DNA of 36,526 nucleotides from Armatimonadetes bacterium CG06_land_8_20_14_3_00_66_21. GTDB lineage: Bacteria > Armatimonadota > Abditibacteriia > CG2-30-66-41. The stretch lies in contig PEVN01000373.1 in the NCBI GenBank assembly GCA_002779825.1, forward strand, positions 1-36,526, read 5' to 3'. Each line of letters begins with the position of its first letter. Within the stretch, counting starts at the first letter, position 1. A model generated the notes under the pieces. That model ran no database searches, was not told the origin of the DNA, and saw nothing but the letters and a program-made list of their open reading frames with translations. Of the stretch, positions 23,885-30,806 are shown piece after piece. A program made the position numbers and the translations under genes.

Positions 23885-25330
23885 TCACCTCCGAAACGCC
23901 CCACCCACCTCCACCCCCCGAAACCGCGCTGGCGCGGCACCGTGCGTCATCTGCGAAATCTGCATCGGATCGCCTTTGCCGCAGTTGAGGACGCCGTTCG
24001 GCACCCAGAAGCGCTGGTCACAAATGGCGTCGCACGACCCCCAGAAGTCCGTGGTCAGCGACTGGTAGGTCACGTTCTTCAGCATGCCTGCCAGTCGGCC
24101 GTCGCGGATCCGCCAGAACGCATCGCCGCCGAACTGGAAGTTGCAGCGCATCTGGTCGATGCTGAAGCTGCCGTGCCCCTCGATGTAGATCCCGTCGCCC
24201 GTGTCGGCGAGCAGTTCGTCGAGGGCGAGTGGCGACGTGCCGGGCATCAGGCTCAGGTTCGGGATGCGGACGATGGGGATGCTGCTCCAGTGATCCGCCC
24301 GGCAGCCGCCGGTGCTCCGCGCCAACCCGATCTCGCCAGCGACTTCGCGGCTGGTGCTATAGCCGCTGAAGACGCCGTCCTTCACGATGTTCCACCGCTG
24401 CCCGGCGACCCCGTCGTCGTCGAAGCCGTGGGTCGCCAGCCCGCCCGGCAGCGTGTTGTCTGCCACGAAGTTGACAACCTCTGAACCGTACTGCAGCCGG
24501 TTCAGCTTGTCGGGCGTGGCGAAGCTCCGCCCGGCCAGGCTCTCCTCGAAGCCTAACGCCCGATCCAGTTCGGTGGCGTGCCCGACGGACTCATGCATGG
24601 TCAGCGCCAGGTTCAGCGGGTCCAGCACCAGATCATACACGCCCGGTTCGCAGTCCGGCGCGTGCAGGTGCTCCACTGCCTGCTGCGCCACGCGTTCGGT
24701 GTTGGCGAGGAGGTCGTCCGCGTCAACGTTCTCGAATCCGAGCGTCCGCCCCGGCGGGTTGTAGCTGCGTGACCGCGCGTCATGCTCACCCACCGCCGTC
24801 GCCATATAGCCGGCGTTGGTGGTGACCACGTCGCTCGCCAACTCGGCCCCCTCCGAGTTCAGGAACGCCCGGACGCACCGGCGCAGCGTCATGTGCGCAT
24901 TCGCCTTCGAGACGCCCTTCTGCCTAAGCAGTCGGTCGTTGATCTCCAACAGTAGCCCCACCTTCCGGTCGACGCCGACCGTGAACGGATCCACCGTGCA
25001 CTCGCTGGCGAACCGCTCCCTGCGCGGCGGCTCCGGTACCAGTTCCACCGGCTTCGGCATCAGCCGAGCGCTTGCCTTCGCCACTTCCACCGCCTCCGCC
25101 GCCAGCGACATAGCACCCTCCGCACGCTCCACCGCCCCCGCCGCGAAGCCCCAGGCGCCGTTGACCAACACCCGCACCCCAATCCCCCGGCTCTCGTCAT
25201 CCGAGATCCCGCTCACCCGCGCCTCCTCGGCGGACAGGTTCTGCGAGCGATAGGTGCACGCCCGCGCGTCAGCGTACTGCGCGCCACGAGCCGTGGCTGT
25301 GTCCAACGCAACCTTCGCGAGATCCATCAT
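23885..25330 (-). CDS. TldD/PmbA-family zinc metalloprotease (TldD-like)
   Basis: A 481-residue protein with the TldD zinc motif HESVGH (246-251, HExxxH, followed by TELD) and the C-terminal metal-ligand Cys in LNCGKGDPMQISQM. TldD with its partner TldE (PmbA) forms a protease that degrades unstructured peptides and matures microcin B17-type peptides; the two are usually encoded separately, and no TldE partner is visible here. ATG 25330 was chosen because AAGGTG lies about 10 bases upstream and the preceding frame has no coding character. It is the first gene of the reverse-strand run that continues with the SplB-like radical SAM protein. Confidence 0.9.
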   Translation of the reverse strand: MMDLAKVALDTATARGAQYADARACTYRSQNLSAEEARVSGISDDESRGIGVRVLVNGAWGFAAGAVERAEGAMSLAAEAVEVAKASARLMPKPVELVPEPPRRERFASECTVDPFTVGVDRKVGLLLEINDRLLRQKGVSKANAHMTLRRCVRAFLNSEGAELASDVVTTNAGYMATAVGEHDARSRSYNPPGRTLGFENVDADDLLANTERVAQQAVEHLHAPDCEPGVYDLVLDPLNLALTMHESVGHATELDRALGFEESLAGRSFATPDKLNRLQYGSEVVNFVADNTLPGGLATHGFDDDGVAGQRWNIVKDGVFSGYSTSREVAGEIGLARSTGGCRADHWSSIPIVRIPNLSLMPGTSPLALDELLADTGDGIYIEGHGSFSIDQMRCNFQFGGDAFWRIRDGRLAGMLKNVTYQSLTTDFWGSCDAICDQRFWVPNGVLNCGKGDPMQISQMTHGAAPARFRGVEVGGAFRR

Positions 25331-25360
25331 GGTGTTTGTCACCTTCGGAGCAGTTTGATG

Positions 25361-25474
25361 GGCGGAAAGATGCCTGGCAGAAAGATGCCAAGGGCTGGAG
25401 AGCCTTCGGTCGAGAATGAGCGGGCGGCCCTCCCACCCGCCGCAAGGCGGTCCGTGTGCCGTCATCTTTCTGCC
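25361..25474. repeat. Direct and inverted copies of GGCAGAAAGATG upstream of tldD
   Basis: GGCGGAAAGATGCC (25361-25374) and GGCAGAAAGATGCC (25376-25389) are 15-base-spaced direct repeats. An inverted copy, CATCTTTCTGCC, lies at 25463-25474. The set sits between the TldD start and the CIRCE-controlled promoter. It could be an operator or a short dispersed repeat. Confidence 0.6.
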
Positions 25475-25515
25475 CGCTTCCCCAAACTCCTCCCCTCGCC
25501 TGCATCCGCCGCCCC

Positions 25516-25544
25516 TTGCCACCCTCCCGAACATTGTGTAGAAT
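25516..25544 (+). promoter_or_regulatory. Sigma70-type promoter of the FmdB-like gene
   Basis: TTGCCA (25516-25521) and TAGAAT (25539-25544) are separated by 17 bases, a strong housekeeping promoter match. The CIRCE operator begins at the last base of the -10 box, as is common for HrcA-controlled promoters. Confidence 0.7.
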
Positions 25545-25570
25545 TAGCACTCGTAGACAACGAGTGCCAA
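25544..25570 (+). promoter_or_regulatory. CIRCE element (HrcA operator)
   Basis: TTAGCACTC (25544-25552), nine bases, then GAGTGCCAA (25562-25570). The consensus is TTAGCACTC-N9-GAGTGCTAA, so 17 of 18 arm bases match and the spacer length is exact. The heat-shock repressor HrcA binds this element when refolded by GroE. It overlaps the start region of a good promoter that reads toward the FmdB-like gene 170 bases downstream. Confidence 0.85.
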
Positions 25571-25610
25571 GCTGGCACATTGACTGTAGTGACAGCTTAC
25601 ACGGGCGATC

Positions 25611-25712
25611 TCACCACGGAGAAGCCCGGTGGGTTTCAGGAGTCGCGGAGTCCACTGCGAAGGGCGAGAAGTGCCAGTCAGAAGCTCCGCGATCTCCGTG
25701 ACTCCGTGGTGA
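25611..25712 (+). repeat. Nested inverted repeats in the leader of the FmdB-like gene
   Basis: TCACCACGGAG (25611-25621) pairs perfectly with CTCCGTGGTGA (25702-25712). Inside are GAAGCCC/GGGTTTC (25621-25637) and GTCGCGGAG/CTCCGCGAT (25642-25650 with 25685-25693, one G-U). The leader RNA could fold into a three-stem structure, or the unit may be a small palindromic repeat element. Confidence 0.6.
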
Positions 25713-25740
25713 CACCGCCATCACCGAGGTGAGGAACCAA

Positions 25741-26097
25741 ATGCCGCTCTACGAATACGAATGCCGGAAGTGCGGGAATCGATTCGAGATCCAGCAAAAG
25801 GCAACCGAGAAGCAGCTCCGCAAGTGCACCCACGTGAACGGCGGCAAGAAGGCCTGCGGCGGCGACCTCAAGAAGCTCTTCTTCCCAGCCGTTATCATCT
25901 TCAAGGGATCCGGCTGGCACATCAAGGACTACGCCAAGGGCGGCGGAAACGGCGGCAAGCCCAAGTCGGAGAGCACAGAGCCGTTGGGTTCGGAGTCGAA
26001 GTCGAGCACGGAGACGAAGTCCAGTTCAGACAGCAAGTCCGGGTCGGAGAGCAAGTCTGAGAAGAAGAAGGAGACGGTGTCGGCCTCGAAGGACTGA
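25741..26097 (+). CDS. FmdB-family zinc-ribbon protein with Ser/Lys-rich tail
   Basis: A 118-residue protein starting MPLYEYECRKCGNRFEI, the typical FmdB regulatory-family zinc ribbon, with zinc cysteines at C8 and C11 and a second pair around C29 and C39 (LRKC, KACGG). The ribbon ends with KKLFFPAVIIFKGSGWHIKDY, also family-typical. Residues about 70-118 form a low-complexity tail of Ser, Lys and Glu. The family's role is unclear; some members sit near formamidase or translation genes. ATG 25741 is preceded by GAGGTGAGG. Its promoter region carries a CIRCE element and a structured leader, so expression may rise on heat or protein-folding stress. Confidence 0.88.
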   Translation: MPLYEYECRKCGNRFEIQQKATEKQLRKCTHVNGGKKACGGDLKKLFFPAVIIFKGSGWHIKDYAKGGGNGGKPKSESTEPLGSESKSSTETKSSSDSKSGSESKSEKKKETVSASKD

Positions 26098-26649
26098 CGT
26101 TCCGCAGGCGGTCGAGATCGAGGGTCTGAACCGCGAGGCGGCGACGGACGCGGGGCAGGGCAGGGATCCCGCCGGGCGGCGTTCTGGTGCACGGAGACCC
26201 CGTGCTGGCTCTCCGCCGACTTACTCACGGGCCCGTTGTCCCGCCCTGACTGCCACCCACGTCCGCCTCCCGGCGGCTCCGTGGGCCCATGGTCACCGGG
26301 GCCCCCGCGGTACTTCGCCCGCCCCTGCACTCGCGACGACGCGAAGTGCCTTGTCTTCCGCCGATGGCGGGCTGTGCCACATGACCAAACCCGCAGCCCA
26401 TCTCGGCGCTGGGCGCCTGCTGTTGGCTGTTGGCCGTGGTAGAATCGCTGCCCGGCGTGCCCGCGAAGTTCTGACGCGCAAGAGAGGCTCTGGGGGCGCC
26501 GGCTTCCCAGAGGGTGCGACGAGCTGTCCAAACCCACGGCATCCATCCGCCGTGCCATCCTGCCAATCCTGTCCCTCCCGTCCGGCTATGTGACGACTCA
26601 CGCTGCCTGCCTTCAGTGACGTCCCCTCAAGCGTGACAGCGAATCGCCA
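26098..26649. other. Intergenic region without a recognised gene
   Basis: The 552 bases between the FmdB-like and URO-D-like genes hold open frames on both strands, but none has a credible start, ribosome site or family motif. The only signal I see is the TG-extended -10 box at 26437-26445, which could serve the next gene with a leader of about 200 bases. Confidence 0.4.
26437..26445 (+). promoter_or_regulatory. Extended -10 promoter element (TGGTAGAAT)
   Basis: TGGTAGAAT is a TG-extended -10 box with no convincing -35 box. The same GTGGTAGAATnGC context recurs on the reverse strand upstream of the P1B-ATPase gene. The leader to the URO-D gene start would be about 200 bases. Confidence 0.35.
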
Positions 26650-27690
26650 ATGACAACAGACGTCCCCCAGCGACTCAACGCCCTGGACTTGGTGTCCGTT
26701 CGGGAGCATCACTTCCGCCGCTTGGTCGCTCTCTTCGAGGGCGCGGTGCCGGATCCTGTCTTCGTCCTCTGCGGGATCGTCCGCCACACCAGCGAGGTCC
26801 TCGCCAACTGGGAGCAGTGGCTGGATGAGTCGCTGGAGTGGCTGGCGGGGCAGGTGGACGCGGCGACGGACCGGGAGGTCTTCCGGCCGTTGGCTGTGAA
26901 CCACGACCCCGACGGCGTGCACTTCGTCGATCACCTCTTCGGGGCGGACGTGTCCCAGATGGAGGACCGATCGTGGCAGGTGCGGCTGCTGGAGACGCCG
27001 GTCGGTCAGCTCGACCGGCCGGACTTCGCCGTGAACGCTACCTGGCGGCAGACGCAGGCGTTTGCGCGCGCCTTCGTAGAGCGCGGAGGGCGCGGGGTGA
27101 TCCTCGGAACGCCCACGCTTTCGAGCGCGCTGAATGTCGCAGTGAACCTGTACGGCCAGCGGATTTTCGAAGCCCTGCTGCTCGAGCCCGAGGCGGCCAA
27201 GCACGACCTGCGCGTGATCAACGAAGTGATCTGCGACCTCCATCGCTGGTACCTGGATGCGGTTCCGGCCGAGCAACTCCAGTGCATCGTGCCGGGCGGC
27301 CGGCGCCAGCCGCCGGGGTGCGGCCAACTGTGTGGGTGCGCCTGCCAAGTGCTGTCCGCCGAGCAGTACCGGGAGTTCGTCGCGCCGCTGGACGAGGAGT
27401 TGCTGTCGCTCTACCCCAACGGCGGCATGATCCATCTGTGTGGCGTGCACACGCAACACGTCCCGGTGTGGCGGGAGATGAGCGCACTGCGGGCGGTGCA
27501 GGTGAACGACCGGGCCGCGGAGGAGCTGGCGCTCTACTTCGGCGGGCTCCGCGAGAATCAGCTTGTGTATGTCGACCCGTGCGCGGAGATGCCGGTCGAG
27601 CACGCTCTGGAGATCGCGGGCGGGAGGCGGTTGGTGCTGGCGGCGGACCTGAAGGAGGCACCGCGGTTCCCGCCGGCCGCTCTTGAGTGA
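26650..27690 (+). CDS. URO-D family protein with zinc-type H-x-C...C motif (methyltransferase-like)
   Basis: A 346-residue URO-D superfamily protein. It carries MIHLCGVHTQHVPVW with an H-x-C pair, and a further Cys in YVDPCAEMPVEHAL. This matches the H-x-C-xn-C zinc site of methylcobamide:coenzyme M methyltransferases such as MtaA, which activate a thiol for methyl transfer. HemE signature residues are absent. A Cys cluster, GCGQLCGCACQVL, just before the YREFVAP helix is unusual. A methyl- or dealkylation reaction on a corrinoid or thiol is therefore more likely than porphyrin decarboxylation, but no corrinoid protein or corrinoid-dependent partner is visible nearby. It is followed by a promoter for the secreted repeat protein. 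Confidence 0.75.
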   Translation: MTTDVPQRLNALDLVSVREHHFRRLVALFEGAVPDPVFVLCGIVRHTSEVLANWEQWLDESLEWLAGQVDAATDREVFRPLAVNHDPDGVHFVDHLFGADVSQMEDRSWQVRLLETPVGQLDRPDFAVNATWRQTQAFARAFVERGGRGVILGTPTLSSALNVAVNLYGQRIFEALLLEPEAAKHDLRVINEVICDLHRWYLDAVPAEQLQCIVPGGRRQPPGCGQLCGCACQVLSAEQYREFVAPLDEELLSLYPNGGMIHLCGVHTQHVPVWREMSALRAVQVNDRAAEELALYFGGLRENQLVYVDPCAEMPVEHALEIAGGRRLVLAADLKEAPRFPPAALE

Positions 27691-27711
27691 GCCGACGGCG
27701 CTTGATACCAT
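27683..27711 (+). promoter_or_regulatory. Promoter of the secreted duplicated-domain protein
   Basis: TTGAGT (27683-27688) and TACCAT (27706-27711) are 17 bases apart, with TG one base before the -10 box. The -35 box overlaps the stop codon of the URO-D gene. The leader to ATG 27789 is about 70 bases. Confidence 0.45.
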
Positions 27712-27788
27712 GCACTGGGAGGCGCACAGATTGCGAAGGAAGCGGGAAGCTGCAGTGTGCTACGGAGCGCCCACTCGGGAGACCTGCC

Positions 27789-30233
27789 ATGCTCGTCCTT
27801 GCCATTGCCGCCGCGTTGCCTGTCCTCACCTCCTCCGCCGGAGCCGAACAAGCCATGAACGCTGACGGGCCGCTCTGCATCAGCGGCATCTACCCGCACC
27901 TTTCCCCCTTCAACCAGCCCGAGCCGGGCAAGAAGGACGCCACGCACGGCGAAGCCGGGATCGGCGCCATCGCCCCGTGGGCGGGCCGACTGTGGTACCT
28001 GAGCTACCCGCAGCACAAGGTCACCGGCAGCAATGACAAGCTGTACGAAGTCGATGAGCGGATGAACCTGACGATTCGACCGGAGAGCGTTGGCGGCACG
28101 CACGCCTGCCGGATGATCCACAAGGAGTCGAACCAGCTCCTCCTCGGGCCCTACTTCATCGACGCCGACCGCCGCGTTCGCGCCGCCGACTTGGAGCAGC
28201 TGCGCGGCCGGATGACGGCGGTGATGCGGCATCTGACCGACCCGGCGAACAAGGTCTACTTCTTCGACATGGAGGGCGCGATCTACGAGGTCGACGTGCA
28301 CTCGCTGGCGGTGACCAAGCTCTTCGACAAACCCGTTCCCGGCTGGCACGGCAAGGGCGGCTACACGGCGCAGGGGCGCGTGGTCATCGCCAACAATGGG
28401 GAGCGAGGAGGCAACTTCGACGACCGCCAGTACCTCGTGGGCGGCCCACCCAAAGGCGAGGAGGCGGGCAGCCTCGCCGAGTGGGACGGCAGGGAATGGC
28501 GCCTCATCGAGCGGAAGCAATTCCTCGATGTCACCGGCCCGGGCGGCATCAGCGGCAGCCCCAGCGACGACGCGCCGCTCTGGACGTTCGGCTGGGACAA
28601 GCGCTCAATCAGCCTCAAGCTGCTGGACGGCGGGCAGTGGCACACCTTTCGCCTGCCGAAGGGCAGCCACACCTTCGATCCGCGTCACGGCTGGTTCACC
28701 GAGTGGCCGCGGATCCGCGAGATCGAGCCCGGCAAGCCGATGATGTGCGTGCATGGCAGCATGTTCGACTTCCCAATCGGCTTCAGCGCCAAGGCAACCG
28801 GCGGCATCCGGCCGATCTGCACCCACCTTCGCTACATCCCAGATTTCTGCCACTGGAATGGTCGGGTGGTGCTCGGCGCCGACGATTCGTCGATGATGGA
28901 GAACGAGTTGTGTGGTCAGGCGCAGTCGAATCTGTGGTTCGGCACCCGTGACCGACTCGAACGCTTCGGTCCACAGGTCGGCTGGGGTGGTGTCTGGGTG
29001 GATGACGCGATCACGGCGGGCGAACCGTCGGTGCCGTTTTTGTGGGCCGGTTACCGGCAGCGAACGGCGCACCTGTTCCACGATGCGAAAGACACCGTCA
29101 CCTTCTCCCTGGAGGTCGACCGCGATGGCCACGGAAACTGGGAGCCGTATGAGCAGATCCGCGTGCCGGCCGGCGGCTACGCGTGCCACGCGACCACGGA
29201 CAACCCGCCAGGCGAATGGATCCGCGTGACCGCCGACCGCGACTGCACCGCCACGGCGTACTTCCACTACCTGACGCCACGCCGCGAGGACGCGGCCGAG
29301 GCGAAACTGTTCGACGCGCTGCCCGACGCCGGTGACGCCACGAGCTATATCGGCGGCATCCTCCGCCCCTCGGCGATCCACCGCGGCCTGGAGTGGGTGT
29401 CGCAGCAGGTGGACGGGAATGGCAAGGCGGCAGCCACCGTGTTCAGAAACGTGCACCTGGAAGGCACGACGCGGTTGACGTTCAGCCAACCGGAAGAAGA
29501 TCGCTCGAAGTGGCTGCTGGACGTGGGCGCGTTCAAGCAGGACTTTGAGGTCGACGCCGCTTCCGTCATCGTGACCGACAAAGAGGGCGGACGTTGGCGA
29601 CTGCCCAAGGGCTCGCCCACGTTCGACAGACCCTTCCCTTCGGGCTGGCCCCGCGGCATTCGCGAGGCCGTGTCGGAGCGCTTCCTCGCCAACCTCCACG
29701 GCACGTTCTACGAGGTCCCTCGCTGGGGCGCGCAAGCCGTGCCGGACTTCAGCAAGCTGAAGCCGGTGTGCAGCCACCACAAGCTCATCGCCGACTTCTG
29801 CACCTGGCGTGGGCTGTTCGTCATGAGCGGGGCCCGGATCGGCGCCCGGCAGGACGGTCAGTTCTTCGCCGGCGACGACGGCTGCGGGCTCTGGTTCGGC
29901 ACGATCGACGACCTGTGGAAGCTCGGCAAGCCGCGCGGCGAAGGTGGACCGTGGAAGGACACCCCGGTCAAGGGCGGCGAACGGTCGGATCCGTACCTGA
30001 TGGCGGGCTACGATGCGAAGACGCTGACGCTCACGCACGACGCAGACACTGCCGTCGAGTTCGTCGTCGAGGTGGACCCCGTTGGCGACGGCCACTGGGT
30101 GGTGTACGACGCCTTCACGGTCGAGTCTACGCAGGTGTTCGTCCACCATGTCCACAAGGGATACCACGCGCGTTGGGTGCGTTTCACCGCGAACCGAGAC
30201 TGCACGGCCACGGCGTGGCTGACGTACGAGTGA
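27789..30233 (+). CDS. Secreted hypothetical protein with internal duplication
   Basis: An 814-residue protein with a signal peptide (MLVLAIAAALPVLTSSAGA) and no membrane helix after it. The N-terminal part (about 25-240) has propeller-like strands (GRLWYLSYPQHK, KLYEVDERM, NKVYFFDMEGAIYEVDV). A later segment occurs twice: RLPKGSHTFD, LWFGTRDRLERFG, AGYRQRTAHLFHD, EVDRDGHGNWEPY and RVTADRDCTATAYFHY reappear as RLPKGSPTFD, LWFGTIDDLWKLG, AGYDAKTLTLTHD, EVDPVGDGHWVVY and RFTANRDCTATAWLTY. I know no characterised family; a glycan or surface-binding role fits the context but is not shown. GGGAG seven bases before ATG 27789 supports the start. Confidence 0.75.
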   Translation: MLVLAIAAALPVLTSSAGAEQAMNADGPLCISGIYPHLSPFNQPEPGKKDATHGEAGIGAIAPWAGRLWYLSYPQHKVTGSNDKLYEVDERMNLTIRPESVGGTHACRMIHKESNQLLLGPYFIDADRRVRAADLEQLRGRMTAVMRHLTDPANKVYFFDMEGAIYEVDVHSLAVTKLFDKPVPGWHGKGGYTAQGRVVIANNGERGGNFDDRQYLVGGPPKGEEAGSLAEWDGREWRLIERKQFLDVTGPGGISGSPSDDAPLWTFGWDKRSISLKLLDGGQWHTFRLPKGSHTFDPRHGWFTEWPRIREIEPGKPMMCVHGSMFDFPIGFSAKATGGIRPICTHLRYIPDFCHWNGRVVLGADDSSMMENELCGQAQSNLWFGTRDRLERFGPQVGWGGVWVDDAITAGEPSVPFLWAGYRQRTAHLFHDAKDTVTFSLEVDRDGHGNWEPYEQIRVPAGGYACHATTDNPPGEWIRVTADRDCTATAYFHYLTPRREDAAEAKLFDALPDAGDATSYIGGILRPSAIHRGLEWVSQQVDGNGKAAATVFRNVHLEGTTRLTFSQPEEDRSKWLLDVGAFKQDFEVDAASVIVTDKEGGRWRLPKGSPTFDRPFPSGWPRGIREAVSERFLANLHGTFYEVPRWGAQAVPDFSKLKPVCSHHKLIADFCTWRGLFVMSGARIGARQDGQFFAGDDGCGLWFGTIDDLWKLGKPRGEGGPWKDTPVKGGERSDPYLMAGYDAKTLTLTHDADTAVEFVVEVDPVGDGHWVVYDAFTVESTQVFVHHVHKGYHARWVRFTANRDCTATAWLTYE

Positions 30234-30275
30234 GGAAAGGCTGGAAGGATGGAAGGCACGGAAGGCATGGAAGGG
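30234..30275 (+). repeat. Purine-rich tandem GGAAGG repeats before the four-helix-bundle gene
   Basis: Five GGAAGG-like units (GGAAAGG, then four GGAAGG) with an 8-9 base period start directly after the stop of the secreted protein gene and run into the start of the four-helix-bundle gene. One unit serves as its ribosome site. The complementary pyrimidine array follows the gene at 30724-30794. Confidence 0.7.
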
Positions 30276-30722
30276 GCGCAGCGAGCTCGCGTGGCGAGCC
30301 CTCGGCGCAATGTCAACCGAGGGTACCGGACGCTTGCCGTTTGGCAGGACGCAATCGACTACTACGCAATCACCTGCCGGATCTTCAGAGCGTTCCCGGA
30401 CGAGTTGAGGCGCGTGGTCTCGAACCAGAGCTCCGCCGTGGACTCCGTTCACAGGAACATTGCCGAGGGATACTGTCGTCGCCGCCTCAACGAGTACCTT
30501 CAGCACCTCAACGACGCAATGGGCTCGGCTGGGGAGTCGGTGTCCGGCCTTCACGCCTGCCGCAACGCCGGTCAGGTCTCCGAGACGGAGGTCGCGCAGG
30601 CTGATGCCCGTGTCTTCAAGCTCGAGAACCGCCTGAAGCGCTTGATCGCGAGCCTCCAGTCGAAACGTCAAGAAGGCGATTGGGAGGACTCATTCGTTGC
30701 GCCCGATCCAGATTCCGGCTAA
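30249..30722 (+). CDS. Four-helix-bundle protein (23S rRNA intervening-sequence/bAvd-like family)
   Basis: A 157-residue protein with a core of about 115 residues in the S23/IVS-protein family: YRTLAVWQDAIDYYAITCRIFRAFP, then NQSSAVDSVHRNIAEGYCRR, YLQHLNDAMGSAGESVSGLHACR and a C-terminal helix ending RLIASLQSK. The L.VWQ.A+.....IY...+.FP and S.. SI..NIAEG motifs are the family signature. Members are encoded inside 23S rRNA intervening sequences, as stand-alone genes and as Avd accessory proteins of diversity-generating retroelements; no reverse transcriptase or rRNA is present here. The start ATG 30249 lies in a GGAAGG repeat; downstream ATG 30267 or GTG 30291 are possible. Short complementary repeats flank the gene. 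Confidence 0.8.
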   Translation: MEGTEGMEGAQRARVASPRRNVNRGYRTLAVWQDAIDYYAITCRIFRAFPDELRRVVSNQSSAVDSVHRNIAEGYCRRRLNEYLQHLNDAMGSAGESVSGLHACRNAGQVSETEVAQADARVFKLENRLKRLIASLQSKRQEGDWEDSFVAPDPDSG

Positions 30723-30723
30723 C

Positions 30724-30794
30724 CTCCGCCCTTCCGCTCTTCCATCCCTCCACTCTTTCGTCCTTCCATTTCTCGGCTCTTCCACCCTTCCCCA
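30724..30794 (+). repeat. Pyrimidine-rich CTTCC repeats after the four-helix-bundle gene
   Basis: At least six CTTCC-type units separated by 6-12 bases (CTTCCGCTCTTCC, CTTCCATTTC, CTTCCACCCTTCC) fill the gap to the next gene. They are complementary to the GGAAGG array on the other side of the four-helix-bundle gene, so the two arrays could pair in RNA or DNA. Confidence 0.65.
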
Positions 30795-30806
30795 GGAGAC
30801 ACCCTC

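Noticed and set aside
25544-25570. CIRCE as operator of the divergent tldD gene
   Set aside because: The better promoter match reads toward the FmdB-like gene; the reverse-strand candidate has a poor -10 box, although dual control cannot be excluded.
28605-30671. Long reverse open frame of 688 codons opposite the secreted duplicated protein
   Set aside because: It is antisense to a gene with signal peptide, ribosome site and internal repeats, and has no family motif; long shadow frames are expected at high GC.
30249-30722. Diversity-generating retroelement Avd
   Set aside because: No reverse transcriptase or template/variable repeat was found near the four-helix-bundle gene.
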